33,940 nt of DNA from an uncultured Legionella sp. (GCF_937871865.1 NZ_CALMPD010000156.1:1-33940); one strand, 5' to 3'. Positions 14,562 through 23,450 are shown, numbered from the stretch's first letter. Translations and numbers: made by a program. The notes: generated by a model not told the origin, from the sequence alone.

Positions 14562-15842
14562 ATGCTCTCTGAAGAACAAATAAAATTATTGTTGGCAATA
14601 AGGAATAGGGGGGATTCAGTTTTTTCAGCGCTCCCTCGCGGGTTAATTATGCAAAACATGGCGGATATAAATATCCAAAATGCATTGTATGCTACGGTTG
14701 AAGCGGATTACAGGCAATTAGCCTCGATTATCGATAATCATCCAATACTTATGTTTATTGAAACGCAGATACGCACTCAGGATGGAGTAGTCATTTCATC
14801 AAGTCCATTGAACTATGCTCTTACACAACTCGATACGCTGGCATGGAAATATTTTGAAAGCGTATGTAATCGTTTTCCTGAATATAAGGATCGATTTATC
14901 CTCGCAGTGCATTCTGTTGAGGATGTACCTGATATGATGCCTCTTTATAACGCATATGATCATTTTATTGATTTGGGTAAAAAATATTATCTTACGCACC
15001 GTCGGGGATACCGTAATGAAGAGCTTGATAATTCTGACTTTCGGGACTTGAAAAAAAGTTGGTTATCACTTGGTTTACAACAAAGATTTTGCCTTCCAAG
15101 ACATCTCTTGAAAGATATGTGCTATTGCAGCCCACATGATTTGATTTATAACGATATTCTATTAATGACTGTTGAGCCACTCAAATTCAAATTCGAAAAT
15201 ATTGAAGCCGATCAAGCGGTGTTAAATGAATTTGAGGCAAAGCTTCGGCCAATTATGAAAGCACATGATTACTCCCCTATAATTCTTTTTAATGGAACAG
15301 GATATCAAGTGGCGTATTTGGGAATAGATAATAATATCGTATGGGATGAAAATCGAGACCAGTTCGGATATAGAAATATTCTTTTCTCGAATTCATCACA
15401 TCCTTTTAAAGCGCTTGATTTCCCAAACAGTACATGGACTCCAGTGAAAAAAACAGCTGAGCAAAACAAGGATAATATCAAAGAAAATAAGAATAAACGA
15501 TTATCGTGTATCAAGCTGGATATTTGGAATTTAGAGAAAACTCTATTATTTCCACTGAATAATCATACTCTTTACGAGGAGCGCGATTTAGCTCTGAAGA
15601 TTTCGAAATCGAAGCCCCTTCTGCCTTTTACAGAAAAATCAGGATTGGGATATGATTATGCATTAGCCAGAGGATTTTGTGAAATGTCGATTGGGTTGTG
15701 CGATCCAAGGGGGCTGGGCGGCTTCTTATTTGCAAAGGCAAATGAAGATTATGAGGGAATTAAGACTTTAATTGCATTAAGAACAGAAGAAAGAAAGGAG
15801 CTGGCAAGAACATATGGCACTAGCCATACACTCTTTTTATGA
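14562..15842 (+). CDS. Unrecognised 426-residue protein; candidate effector
   Basis: The product begins MLSEEQIKLLLAIRNRGDSVFSALPRGLI, an F-box/leucine-rich-like opening helix, followed by MADINIQNALYATVEADYRQLASIIDNHPILMF, which resembles the opening helix-pair of some Legionella effectors that precedes ankyrin-type repeats. The middle (GYQVAYLGIDNNIVWDENRDQFGYRNIL) looks like beta structure; the C-terminus is helical, with GLCDPRGLGGFLFAKANEDYEGIKTLIALRTEERKEL. No signal peptide or membrane span is present. I cannot assign a family. It lies 143 bp after the repeat-bearing gene at 13666 in the same direction and 100 bp before the Sel1 gene, which has its own promoter. A weak purine run precedes the ATG. 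Dot/Icm secretion is inferred from context only. Confidence 0.7.
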   Translation: MLSEEQIKLLLAIRNRGDSVFSALPRGLIMQNMADINIQNALYATVEADYRQLASIIDNHPILMFIETQIRTQDGVVISSSPLNYALTQLDTLAWKYFESVCNRFPEYKDRFILAVHSVEDVPDMMPLYNAYDHFIDLGKKYYLTHRRGYRNEELDNSDFRDLKKSWLSLGLQQRFCLPRHLLKDMCYCSPHDLIYNDILLMTVEPLKFKFENIEADQAVLNEFEAKLRPIMKAHDYSPIILFNGTGYQVAYLGIDNNIVWDENRDQFGYRNILFSNSSHPFKALDFPNSTWTPVKKTAEQNKDNIKENKNKRLSCIKLDIWNLEKTLLFPLNNHTLYEERDLALKISKSKPLLPFTEKSGLGYDYALARGFCEMSIGLCDPRGLGGFLFAKANEDYEGIKTLIALRTEERKELARTYGTSHTLFL

Positions 15843-15913
15843 CGGATACTCTATTGGCTTATATCTGAGCCTACTTCATATTCTATCGAATAAAACTCAC
15901 AGGCTCCCTGTGC

Positions 15914-15919
15914 TATAAT
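15914..15919 (+). promoter_or_regulatory. Extended -10 promoter of the Sel1-repeat gene
   Basis: TGCTATAAT at 15911-15919 is a perfect extended -10 element. The -35 region is weak, as is usual for this class. The expected start point leaves a leader of about 18 nt containing the ribosome site AAGGGAG (15932-15938) before ATG 15944. Confidence 0.7.
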
Positions 15920-15943
15920 TGATCAATACAGAAGGGAGCTATT

Positions 15944-17413
15944 ATGAAACGATTTCTTGTTACAGCTCTATGTTTGTGTTTTATCAATTCTCCTGCTTTG
16001 GCATTAGATTTTGATACTCATCGAAGCACTCAAGAACGATTAAATACTCAGGATAAAGCAGAGCAAGGTGATGCCAAATCTCAATTAGAATTAGGCATTA
16101 ATTATGAAAAAGGTGATGGAGTCGCACAAGACTTCAAAAAAGCGGCTTATTGGTATCAGCTTGCTGCTGAGAAAGGAAATGCTGAGGCACAAAATAATCT
16201 GGGTTTACTCTATCTAAAAGGTCTTGGGGTGCCAAAGGACAGTAAATTGGCATTAAACTGGTTAAAAAAAGCAGCAAATCAAGGTTCGGCTTTAAGTCAA
16301 AATAATCTAGGAATAATGTATGAAAACGGCACTGGAGTTCCTAAGGATCTTCCGCAGGCCTTTCTTTGGTACAAAAAAGCAGCGGAACAAGGAGGGGTAG
16401 ATGGTCAGTATAACTTAGCGGTGCTTTATATGAAGGGGGTGGTCATTAAAAAGGACATGGAACAAGCGGTCTTTTGGTATGAAAAAGCAGCACAACAAGG
16501 AGATCAAGACGCCCAAAATAATCTGGGTGTGATTTATGAGCGAGGGGATGGGGTTAGTAAAGATGTGCATAAGGCAATCAGCTGGTATTCCAAAGCGGCA
16601 CAACAAGGCTCTGCTTTAGCGCAAACTAACTTGGGTGTGTTGTATATGAATGGCGATGACTCCATTAAAGACAGCAAGCAAGCTCTTTATTGGTTTGAGA
16701 AAGCAGCAGCTCAAGGAAATATGAAATCACAAAATAATCTGGCTTTTATGTATGAGCATGGACAAGGTGTTCCTAAAAATATGGAGTTGGCTGTATCCTG
16801 GTATTCCAAGGCTGCGGAGCAAGGCTTTGTAATGGCACAGAATAATTTAGGAATTATTTATTCCAGCGAGGGGGAGTTTAACGACTATCAGAAAGCACTT
16901 TTATGGTTTAGAAAAGCAGCCGAACAAGGCTATTCTGAGGCTCAGAATAATCTGGGTCTCATGTATATGAAAGGACAAGGGATTCCTGTTAATAACAAAG
17001 AGGCTGTGGGCTGGTATAAAAAGGCGGCGGAACAGGGATTGCCTTTGGGGGAACACAATCTGGCCGTAATGTACATGCATGGCCTTGGGGTTAAAAAAGA
17101 CAGCAAGCAAGCGGTTTTATGGTATCAAAGAGCGGCAGATCAAGGACAGCCTTTAGCTCAGAATAACCTGGCCGTGATGTATATGAATGGCGAAGGCATT
17201 AAACGCAACATTGATAAAGCAATTTACTGGTATACAAAAGCCGCCGAGCAAAATCTGGAATTGGCTCAAATAAACCTTGGTTTGATGTATGCTGATGGGA
17301 AAGGAGTAAAGCGGGATTTGGCCAAAGCAAAATATTGGATAGGAAAAGCTAAGGAGAACGGTTCTCAGGATGCACGAAATTTATGGAAATCTTACCAACT
17401 ATGGAAGTATTAG
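15944..17413 (+). CDS. Exported Sel1-repeat protein (LidL/LpnE/EnhC type)
   Basis: 489 residues. MKRFLVTALCLCFINSPALA is a signal peptide with cleavage after ALA. The mature protein is almost entirely Sel1-like repeats of 36 residues; I count twelve, from AEQGDAKSQLELG to AEQNLELAQINLG, each with the A-A-x-Q-G-x-x-x-A-Q-x-N-L-G-x-x-Y core. Such solenoids bind protein partners in the periplasm or at the surface. In L. pneumophila the Sel1 proteins LpnE, EnhC and LidL affect host-cell entry and trafficking; a Sel1 gene immediately before pilS is, as I recall, lidL, but I give no symbol. The product ends NLWKSYQLWKY. It has its own extended -10 promoter and is followed by pilS after 83 bp. Family certain; exact orthology unproven. 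Confidence 0.9.
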   Translation: MKRFLVTALCLCFINSPALALDFDTHRSTQERLNTQDKAEQGDAKSQLELGINYEKGDGVAQDFKKAAYWYQLAAEKGNAEAQNNLGLLYLKGLGVPKDSKLALNWLKKAANQGSALSQNNLGIMYENGTGVPKDLPQAFLWYKKAAEQGGVDGQYNLAVLYMKGVVIKKDMEQAVFWYEKAAQQGDQDAQNNLGVIYERGDGVSKDVHKAISWYSKAAQQGSALAQTNLGVLYMNGDDSIKDSKQALYWFEKAAAQGNMKSQNNLAFMYEHGQGVPKNMELAVSWYSKAAEQGFVMAQNNLGIIYSSEGEFNDYQKALLWFRKAAEQGYSEAQNNLGLMYMKGQGIPVNNKEAVGWYKKAAEQGLPLGEHNLAVMYMHGLGVKKDSKQAVLWYQRAADQGQPLAQNNLAVMYMNGEGIKRNIDKAIYWYTKAAEQNLELAQINLGLMYADGKGVKRDLAKAKYWIGKAKENGSQDARNLWKSYQLWKY

Positions 17414-17496
17414 TAAGGCTATTAATTCATTATCGCAAATCTGTATATTATGGTTCTATACTTAAATTAACTATAAAAATCTAATGGATTAGATAT

Positions 17497-19080
17497 ATGC
17501 CAGCTGGCTTGATACAAAATCCAGAAAACAGACAATGGCGAATTCTATTGGTTTATGACCTTTATAGATTGCTTAGTATTATTTTGTTATTGGGTATGTA
17601 TTTTTTTAGCATTATCTATCGCCCTCATTCTCCTTTATTTTACAGTATCCTCATTGTTTATTTTATTGCTGCTTTGATTTTTTTATATTTATGGCAGTAC
17701 CGTCTTTTAAGTTTTGATAAGCAGGTTCTTTTATCTGGAACCGTAGATGTTATTGCCATTTCAAGTATGTTAAGCATTATTGGTAATATGGATTCTGGTT
17801 ATGGAATTCTCCTAAACGTTACTATTGCTGCTTTGAGTATCCTTGTTCCGGGGCGTTTGGCTATTTTTTTTGCCGCTCTGGCAAGTTGCCTGCTTTTATG
17901 CGGTAACGTATTAAAATTCATGTTTGATGATCAACGCGATTTAATCACTTTTTACTATAGTGGTATCTATGGAGCTGGATTTTTTGCTACAGCAATTACT
18001 GCTTGGTATCTTTCCAATTGGGTTCGGCAGTCAGAGAATCTTGCGCAACATCGCAGTTATGAATTAGCCAGCATGCAACGAATTAATGAATACATTGTGG
18101 AGCGATTGCATTCGGGTATTATTTATGTTGATAAAGATCGACAGATTAAGCTAATTAATTCGGCTGCACGCCATTTTTTTAACATAAATACAAAAAATAC
18201 TCATTTAAATTTACATCAACTTTCAGAACAATTAGCCTCTAAATTTGATCATTTTATGGTTAAAAACAGTTTAAATGACGGTGTTGCCCAAACGTTGATT
18301 GAAGATCCTTATTTAAGAGTCCATTTTTTCGCAACAGACCTTGCTCATCATGCAGAGGTCTTAATTATTTTGGAGGACATGACGTCTCTTGGACAACAGG
18401 CACAACAGTTGAAACTTGCGGCTTTAGGGCGCTTCTCCGCGAGCATTGCGCATGAGCTACGTAATCCATTGGGGGCAATTGCTCATGCTGCCCAGTTGTT
18501 TGGAGATGAGCATCGATTAAATGCAGATGATGCGCGATTAAAACAGTTAATTATTAATAATTGTGAACGAATGAATGGAGTGATTAAAAATGTACTTCAA
18601 TTGACCAGGCGCCAACAATCACACCCTCAGGTGAATGACATTGCTTCCTTACTAAAACAATTCAAACACGATTTTTGTCATAGTAATCAATGCGATTTAA
18701 CGATTATTTTACCAAGAAACAAACACGTTTCCTGCGTTTTTGATAAAAGTCAGCTAGAACAGATACTGGTCATACTCTGTGATAATGCGATGCAGCATGG
18801 GCGAGATAAAGATGGAACAGTACGTATTGCTATCAAGGTTAAATTCTCAGCATATACTACGATACTGATGATCAGTGATTCTGGTCCAGGAGTTTCTGCC
18901 GAAAATCGGGATAATATCTTTGAACCTTTTTTTACTACCCTGAGAAGCGGAACAGGAATGGGCTTATTTCTTGCTAGGGATTTATGTGAAATAAATCGAG
19001 CGAGATTAAGTTTGGTCAATACAAATAAAGGATGCTGTTTTGCTGTTACTTTAAACTCTACGGATGAATTACTGATATGA
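17497..19080 (+). CDS. pilS: Sensor histidine kinase PilS
   Basis: 527 residues. About six membrane segments occupy residues 15-175 (for example LLSIILLLGMYFFSIIY, LAIFFAALASCLLL). A PAS-like domain follows (about 190-300). The HisKA motif FSASIAHELRNPLGAIAHAAQLFG carries the phosphoacceptor H319. The ATPase domain shows the N box ILCDNAMQHG, the G1 box DSGPG, an F box IFEPFFTT and the G2 box GTGMGLFLARDL. This layout and the downstream NtrC-type regulator identify PilS, which in Pseudomonas senses pilin and controls PilR phosphorylation. The stop overlaps the start of pilR by 4 bp (ATGA), so the two are translationally coupled. Confidence 0.92.
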   Translation: MPAGLIQNPENRQWRILLVYDLYRLLSIILLLGMYFFSIIYRPHSPLFYSILIVYFIAALIFLYLWQYRLLSFDKQVLLSGTVDVIAISSMLSIIGNMDSGYGILLNVTIAALSILVPGRLAIFFAALASCLLLCGNVLKFMFDDQRDLITFYYSGIYGAGFFATAITAWYLSNWVRQSENLAQHRSYELASMQRINEYIVERLHSGIIYVDKDRQIKLINSAARHFFNINTKNTHLNLHQLSEQLASKFDHFMVKNSLNDGVAQTLIEDPYLRVHFFATDLAHHAEVLIILEDMTSLGQQAQQLKLAALGRFSASIAHELRNPLGAIAHAAQLFGDEHRLNADDARLKQLIINNCERMNGVIKNVLQLTRRQQSHPQVNDIASLLKQFKHDFCHSNQCDLTIILPRNKHVSCVFDKSQLEQILVILCDNAMQHGRDKDGTVRIAIKVKFSAYTTILMISDSGPGVSAENRDNIFEPFFTTLRSGTGMGLFLARDLCEINRARLSLVNTNKGCCFAVTLNSTDELLI

Positions 19081-20402
19081 ATAAAAGCAATGTGCTTGTT
19101 ATTGATGATGAGCCTGATATCAGAGAGTTGCTAACCCTGACCCTGACGCGCATGGGACTAACATGTGATACAGCATCAGATTTTAAAGCGGGAATTGAGA
19201 ACATCAAACACAATACTTATTCTTTGGTATTGACTGATATGCGATTGCCTGATGGAGATGGCATTGAAATTGTAAAGTTTATTCAAAAACATAAATCTCA
19301 CATGCCTGTGGCTGTAATTACTGCTTATGGAAATGTTGAAGGAGCTGTAAATACTTTGAAAGCCGGTGCTTTTGACTACGTTTCTAAACCAGTTGATTTG
19401 ATGATGCTAAAAGAATTAGTTAAAACCGCTTTATCAATGCAAGGTGCTAGCACTATCAATCAGGATGAGGCTTTGGTTGGTGATAGTATGGTGATGAATC
19501 AATTGAGAGACAGTATTCATAAGCTGGCAAGGAGTCAAGCTCCTGTTTTTATTCAGGGTAATTCGGGTGTGGGTAAGGAGTTGGTAGCTCAGCTAATTCA
19601 TGCAAATGGTCCTCGAAAAGACAAACCATTCATTCCTGTAAATTGTGGAGCTATTCCCAATGAATTAATGGAGTCAGAGTTTTTTGGCCATAAAAAAGGG
19701 AGCTTTACGGGGGCTATAGCAGATAAAACGGGTTTATTTGTTGCTGCGCAAGGAGGGACGTTGTTTCTTGACGAAATCGCGGAATTGCCATTGTCCATGC
19801 AGGTTAAGTTATTACGTGCCATTCAGGAAAAAGCGATAAAACCCATTGGTGAGCTTTATGAGATTCCTGTTGATGTTCGAATTTTAAGCGCCAGCCATAA
19901 GAATCTGTCAGATGAAATTCATGAGGGTCGATTCAGGAAAGACTTATATTATCGCGTTAATGTTATCGAATTGCATGTACCCACTTTGGCAGAACGGTTA
20001 TCCGACATTCCTGCGTTAACAAAAGTAATTTTAACTAAATTGGCTAAAAATCAAAATCGAAAGGCGATTACATTAAGTGAGGAATGTTTAATGCGTTTAC
20101 AATGCTATCATTTTCCTGGGAATGTTCGTGAACTGGAAAATATTCTTGAGCGGGCGATGGCCATGAGTGAAGGAGATACAATCGAGTTAGATGAACTTCA
20201 TGTGCCGCAGCACTCTTTTTCATCAAGCGTCTCTTCATCTCTTTTATCGGCTAATCTTTCTGATATTCTTCAAGATCAGGAAAAAGAATTAATTCTGGAT
20301 GCACTAGAAAAAACAAAATGGAATCGTACTGCAGCGGCTCGTTTGTTAGGAATAAGCTTTAGAACATTAAGATATAAATTAAAAAAACTGGAACTGGATT
20401 GA
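19077..20402 (+). CDS. pilR: Sigma-54-dependent response regulator PilR
   Basis: 441 residues in the standard NtrC-class order. The receiver domain (1-120) has acidic D11/D12, phosphorylation site D54 (LVLTDMRLPDG) and K104. The AAA+ domain (about 133-365) has the Walker A GNSGVGKE (161-168), the sigma-54 contact loop GSFTGA (208-213, Ser variant of GAFTGA) and the Walker B GGTLFLDEIAELP. A Fis-type helix-turn-helix closes the protein (NRTAAARLLGISFRTLRYKLKKL). It would activate sigma-54 promoters, classically pilA for type IV pilin. No pilA gene is in the window. It is the second gene of the pilS-pilR operon. Confidence 0.93.
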   Translation: MNKSNVLVIDDEPDIRELLTLTLTRMGLTCDTASDFKAGIENIKHNTYSLVLTDMRLPDGDGIEIVKFIQKHKSHMPVAVITAYGNVEGAVNTLKAGAFDYVSKPVDLMMLKELVKTALSMQGASTINQDEALVGDSMVMNQLRDSIHKLARSQAPVFIQGNSGVGKELVAQLIHANGPRKDKPFIPVNCGAIPNELMESEFFGHKKGSFTGAIADKTGLFVAAQGGTLFLDEIAELPLSMQVKLLRAIQEKAIKPIGELYEIPVDVRILSASHKNLSDEIHEGRFRKDLYYRVNVIELHVPTLAERLSDIPALTKVILTKLAKNQNRKAITLSEECLMRLQCYHFPGNVRELENILERAMAMSEGDTIELDELHVPQHSFSSSVSSSLLSANLSDILQDQEKELILDALEKTKWNRTAAARLLGISFRTLRYKLKKLELD

Positions 20403-20560
20403 GTGTGAATAAAAATCAAAAAATGATGGCAGTGATTACACCTGTGGCAGCATCAAGGCAACAAATTCATCATTGAAATCTATGAAACCATGGTCTAAGG
20501 TTAATTGGCACGAGCATTTTATGGCACGTGATAATCATAATCAAACTAAGGAAAGTTAAA

Positions 20561-20803
20561 ATGAGTTCATGGAATAGTGTTGTTTTCTTAAAAACCAAAA
20601 ATGCATGGTCTGATTCATCCTCAATCGCTAAAATGAGCGGTGTTGAGAGTTTATGGTCTACTTCTGGTGATTGGGATTGGTGTATCAAACTTGATCCTAA
20701 ACACTCAACTCCTGAAGAAACTGCAGCGTTTGTGAAAAACTTACGAAATGCTGATTGGGTTGCTGAGACCAAAACAAGTTGGTGGAAGGAAGTTGCTGTT
20801 TAA
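20561..20803 (+). CDS. Small conserved-looking Trp-rich protein
   Basis: 80 residues from ATG 20561, preceded by AAGGAAAG with good spacing; the upstream GTG at 20528 lacks such a site. Sequence MSSWNSVVFLKTKNAWSD...STSGDWDWCIKLDPKHSTPEETAAFVKNLRNADWVAETKTSWWKEVAV. The layout strand-turn-helix-strand with the segment TSGDWDWCIKLD...FVKNLR...WVAETKTSWW resembles the ferredoxin-like ligand-binding (RAM) domain of Lrp/AsnC proteins standing alone without a DNA-binding part. This is a guess from pattern only. Seven tryptophans in 80 residues is unusual. It sits 158 bp behind pilR and is convergent with the MATE gene. Upstream are two TGGCACG motifs and a GATAATCATAAT stretch (see findings). Confidence 0.75.
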   Translation: MSSWNSVVFLKTKNAWSDSSSIAKMSGVESLWSTSGDWDWCIKLDPKHSTPEETAAFVKNLRNADWVAETKTSWWKEVAV

Positions 20804-20824
20804 TTTACAGCAACGCCGAATGCA

Positions 20825-20860
20825 CGTCATATAGAAAACGTATCCCGTTTTCGTATGACG
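20825..20860. terminator. Terminator hairpin between convergent genes
   Basis: CGTCAT...AAAACG (20825-20840) and CGTTTT...ATGACG (20846-20860) pair around the loop TATCC with a small internal mismatch. It lies between the small Trp-rich gene and the MATE gene and could stop transcription from either side. Confidence 0.55.
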
Positions 20861-20865
20861 CGCTC

Positions 20866-22224
20866 TTAGTTTATCTTTTCGACACAATAATTCATTATTT
20901 TATATTTAAATCGCCAGAGTAATAGCGCGACACTAAATCCTGCACCCACTACCATTCCCCACCATAAGCCCGCACCGCTCAAATCAAATCGGATTGCAAG
21001 TACATAGCCAATAGGTAAGGCTATTATCCAAAAACTAATAATGGAAATGAATAAAGTAAAACGCGTGTCTTTCAACGCTCGTAAAGCGCCAAATAGAGAG
21101 ATTCTCATGGCCTCGAACAGTTGAAACAAGCCGCATATAGCCAATAGTTGTGTAGCAATATGAATTAATTCTGTGTTCTTGGGATTGTGAACATCAAAAT
21201 CAACGGATATTAACGTCAGTGGAATGCTCCAATAGATAAGTGCTATAAAAAACATGACGAATGCGGAAATAAATATTCCGAGATAAGCCGTATGTTCAGC
21301 TGAATCTCTCTTGCCTGCACCAAGCAAATGCCCCATACGAACGGTGACTGCCTGAGCAAGTGAGAACACCAAGGCCATTAAAATTCCAAGATATTGTAGG
21401 GCAATTTGGTTGGCAGAAAGAACAAGACTGCCAAACGAGCCCATGATCAAAGTTAAGGCAAAGAAAAATCCTACCTCTACACAATACATAAGTCCCATAG
21501 GAATGCCCACTTGTATCAGTTCCAGCATGTAAGATTGTTTTGTCAGTGTAAACAGCATACTAAAGTAGGGCTTATAACTTTTGTTGTTAAGAACATAAAT
21601 AATCAGAAATAACGTACTAATCCAATAGCTGATGGTTAGTCCCCATCCTGCACCAGCGATACCCATAGCAGGAAAACCAAATTTACCAAAAATAAGTAGA
21701 TAACTAAAAAATATTGTTAGTGAAACCGAGAGCATATTAAACATGAGTATGAGGCGTGCCCGTCCTAATCCCATCATTACTTCAATCAGAGCGATCATGA
21801 TCACATTCGGCAAAACACCCCAAGCTATAGCATGTAAATAAGTGTTAGCCAGTTGAACAATGGTGGTGCTTTGACCCAGAAACCGGAATAGCGGAGCCAT
21901 ATTCCAAAATAGAATAAATATGGGTATGGCTAGCACAATGGCTAGCCAGCATCCATCACGAACCACTAAAAGGATTTCTTGTTCATCACGTGCTCCGTGT
22001 TTGTGAGCGACTAAAATGTTTATGGAACTTAAAGTGCCATAAAGGATAACCACCACCGTGCCGAATAACCAGCTTACCAGGGAGCCGGCTGCGAGAATAT
22101 CCGGGCCTAGATGCGCAAGAAACATGGTTTCAAAAAACCAGGATGATGACTGGAGCAAGCCAGTTAAAGCCAGAGGTATCACCAACGTTAATAAGGGATA
22201 GAAATTTTCTTTGAACAGCTTCAT
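20866..22224 (-). CDS. MATE family efflux transporter
   Basis: 452 residues with about twelve membrane segments in two related halves, the size of NorM-type transporters. The N-terminus ...PLALTGLLQSSSWFFETMFLAHLGPDILAAGSLVSW is characteristic: family members read P-x-x-x-x-x-x-x-Q...D...G-x-x-G...LAA. The second half carries the matching VGIPMGLMYCVEVGFFFALTLIMGSFG, and the central loop VAHKHGARDEQEI is in the usual place. It exports drugs or cationic metabolites in exchange for H+ or Na+. The start ATG 22224 has AAGG 8 nt upstream. Only 30 bp separate it from the RES toxin gene before it on the same strand, so it may be read with the toxin-antitoxin transcript. Substrate unknown. Confidence 0.9.
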   Translation of the reverse strand: MKLFKENFYPLLTLVIPLALTGLLQSSSWFFETMFLAHLGPDILAAGSLVSWLFGTVVVILYGTLSSINILVAHKHGARDEQEILLVVRDGCWLAIVLAIPIFILFWNMAPLFRFLGQSTTIVQLANTYLHAIAWGVLPNVIMIALIEVMMGLGRARLILMFNMLSVSLTIFFSYLLIFGKFGFPAMGIAGAGWGLTISYWISTLFLIIYVLNNKSYKPYFSMLFTLTKQSYMLELIQVGIPMGLMYCVEVGFFFALTLIMGSFGSLVLSANQIALQYLGILMALVFSLAQAVTVRMGHLLGAGKRDSAEHTAYLGIFISAFVMFFIALIYWSIPLTLISVDFDVHNPKNTELIHIATQLLAICGLFQLFEAMRISLFGALRALKDTRFTLFISIISFWIIALPIGYVLAIRFDLSGAGLWWGMVVGAGFSVALLLWRFKYKIMNYCVEKIN

Positions 22225-22254
22225 TGCGTACCTTTGACTAATTTCAATACGATC

Positions 22255-22983
22255 TCAATTTACATCATGTTCGAGCATGTTATTAGATGATTCTTTTTTT
22301 ATAATTTTTTGATAAACCGTAGCAATTTTTTCACCATCCCAAACATAACTCAAATGCACTCCTTGCTGACATTTATGTATGGTATTCGGTTTAAAGAGTG
22401 CGTAGTTTGTTCCCTCTGAGCGTACTGAGTGATATATCAGACCAGCCTCTTGTTGTTCTTTAATCTGGGTTCCTAAAAGCTGGCTTTGGCTGTAATCGAC
22501 AGGAGAGTAAACCGGGCTGTTTTTTTTATCCAATGGAGTGAGATCAAATAAATCAGCGCTGAATTCTGCAACTAAACTACGCATAGCTAATTCTTGAGGC
22601 GGCTCATTAGTAAAGGATAGAAAGAGCTCTTTATGATACACCGTTTCTGCGATTGCGGTATTTAATGATTCCGCAGCATAATATATTCCATAATCACCAT
22701 TAGAAAAGCGGCTGCCATTAGGATTGATATGAGTAAAGGCGGCCATCACATAGCCACATCCAGGAACTGCATAAAGCCTTTGCTCTTTGGGTACTAAATC
22801 CAAAAGGCCAATTTCTTCCTGAATTCTGGGGTTTGTCAGCATTTGTATCGCAAACAGTGCGTCATATTCCTCCGGGCTTGCTACGTCTTCAAATAAATGG
22901 ATGGGAGGAAATTGAGACGGAATAACGCGATAACAACGCTGTAGAGCAAAAGTTATTTTATTCAGAGAGGCTAAAGTGACCAT
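22255..22983 (-). CDS. RES-domain toxin (NAD+-degrading type)
   Basis: 242 residues. The RES fold signature is present: R92 in NGSRFSNGDYGIYYAAESLNTAIAE, E113 in the same block, and S186 in GLIYHSVRSEGTNYALF; these are my choice for the Arg-Glu-Ser triad naming the family. Characterised RES toxins deplete NAD+ and stop growth until an Xre/MbcA-type antitoxin wraps them. Its start codon overlaps the antitoxin stop by one base (TAATG), guaranteeing coupled translation with antitoxin first. The protein ends ...KKESSNNMLEHDVN. It looks intact and full length. Confidence 0.9.
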   Translation of the reverse strand: MVTLASLNKITFALQRCYRVIPSQFPPIHLFEDVASPEEYDALFAIQMLTNPRIQEEIGLLDLVPKEQRLYAVPGCGYVMAAFTHINPNGSRFSNGDYGIYYAAESLNTAIAETVYHKELFLSFTNEPPQELAMRSLVAEFSADLFDLTPLDKKNSPVYSPVDYSQSQLLGTQIKEQQEAGLIYHSVRSEGTNYALFKPNTIHKCQQGVHLSYVWDGEKIATVYQKIIKKESSNNMLEHDVN

Positions 22984-23381
22984 TATGCTTTACCGCCTCG
23001 TTCTGCATTAAGTCTGCTGGCAACAGCCCAGAGATCCACTACTCGGCCTTGCATCATAATATCCATTGCGGAACGTCCATTGTAAAATGGAGCTTTATTT
23101 GGTTTTCTTACCCATTGATGTACTGATTCCTGATTGGAAAATAATATTCTTAAAGCGGCATGGATATTTAATATATAGGAAATTCGCTCTGTTATATCAT
23201 GACTGAACGTTGCATGCTCTGGCGCGTTTTTATATTTAAACCAGGTTGAGCGTTTCAGGCCAAGCAAAACAAGGGATTCTTCCGTAGTGCATTGCCATTT
23301 GTCGAAAATATTTAATACTACTTTAAACGCAGTTTGTATGTGTTCTTTGGCTATATTGGAAGAGGTTTGTATTGGAATCAT
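22983..23381 (-). CDS. Xre/MbcA/ParS-type antitoxin (DUF2384)
   Basis: 132 residues. The N-terminal half has a small Xre-like helix-turn-helix (STEESLVLLGL-like TTEESLVLLGLKRSTWFKYK) that would bind the operator pair upstream. The C-terminal half carries the DUF2384 toxin-binding motif: HQWVRKPNKAPFYNGRSAMDIMMQGRVVDLWAVASRLNAERGG, with the hallmark G-x-S/A-M-D-x-x-x-x-G and the terminal RGG. In known complexes this C-terminal tail reaches into the toxin active site. First gene of the pair; the ATG at 23381 is 22 bp from the first operator. It should neutralise the toxin and repress its own promoter. Confidence 0.88.
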   Translation of the reverse strand: MIPIQTSSNIAKEHIQTAFKVVLNIFDKWQCTTEESLVLLGLKRSTWFKYKNAPEHATFSHDITERISYILNIHAALRILFSNQESVHQWVRKPNKAPFYNGRSAMDIMMQGRVVDLWAVASRLNAERGGKA

Positions 23382-23401
23382 GCTTGGTTCCCATGCACTG
23401 T

Positions 23402-23450
23402 TTAGTCTAAATATAGACTAACAGAGACAAGAAGTCCATATATAGACTAA
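23402..23450 (-). promoter_or_regulatory. Double operator / promoter of the antitoxin-toxin operon
   Basis: TAGTCTA-AATA-TAGACTA at 23403-23420 is a perfect 7-bp inverted repeat. A related site at 23431-23450 (AGTC...GACT) matches 16 of 20 positions and begins 29 bp away. On the minus strand TATATT within the first site and TGGACT in the second are 17 bp apart and form a plausible -10/-35 pair, so a bound antitoxin would block the polymerase. Confidence 0.7.
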
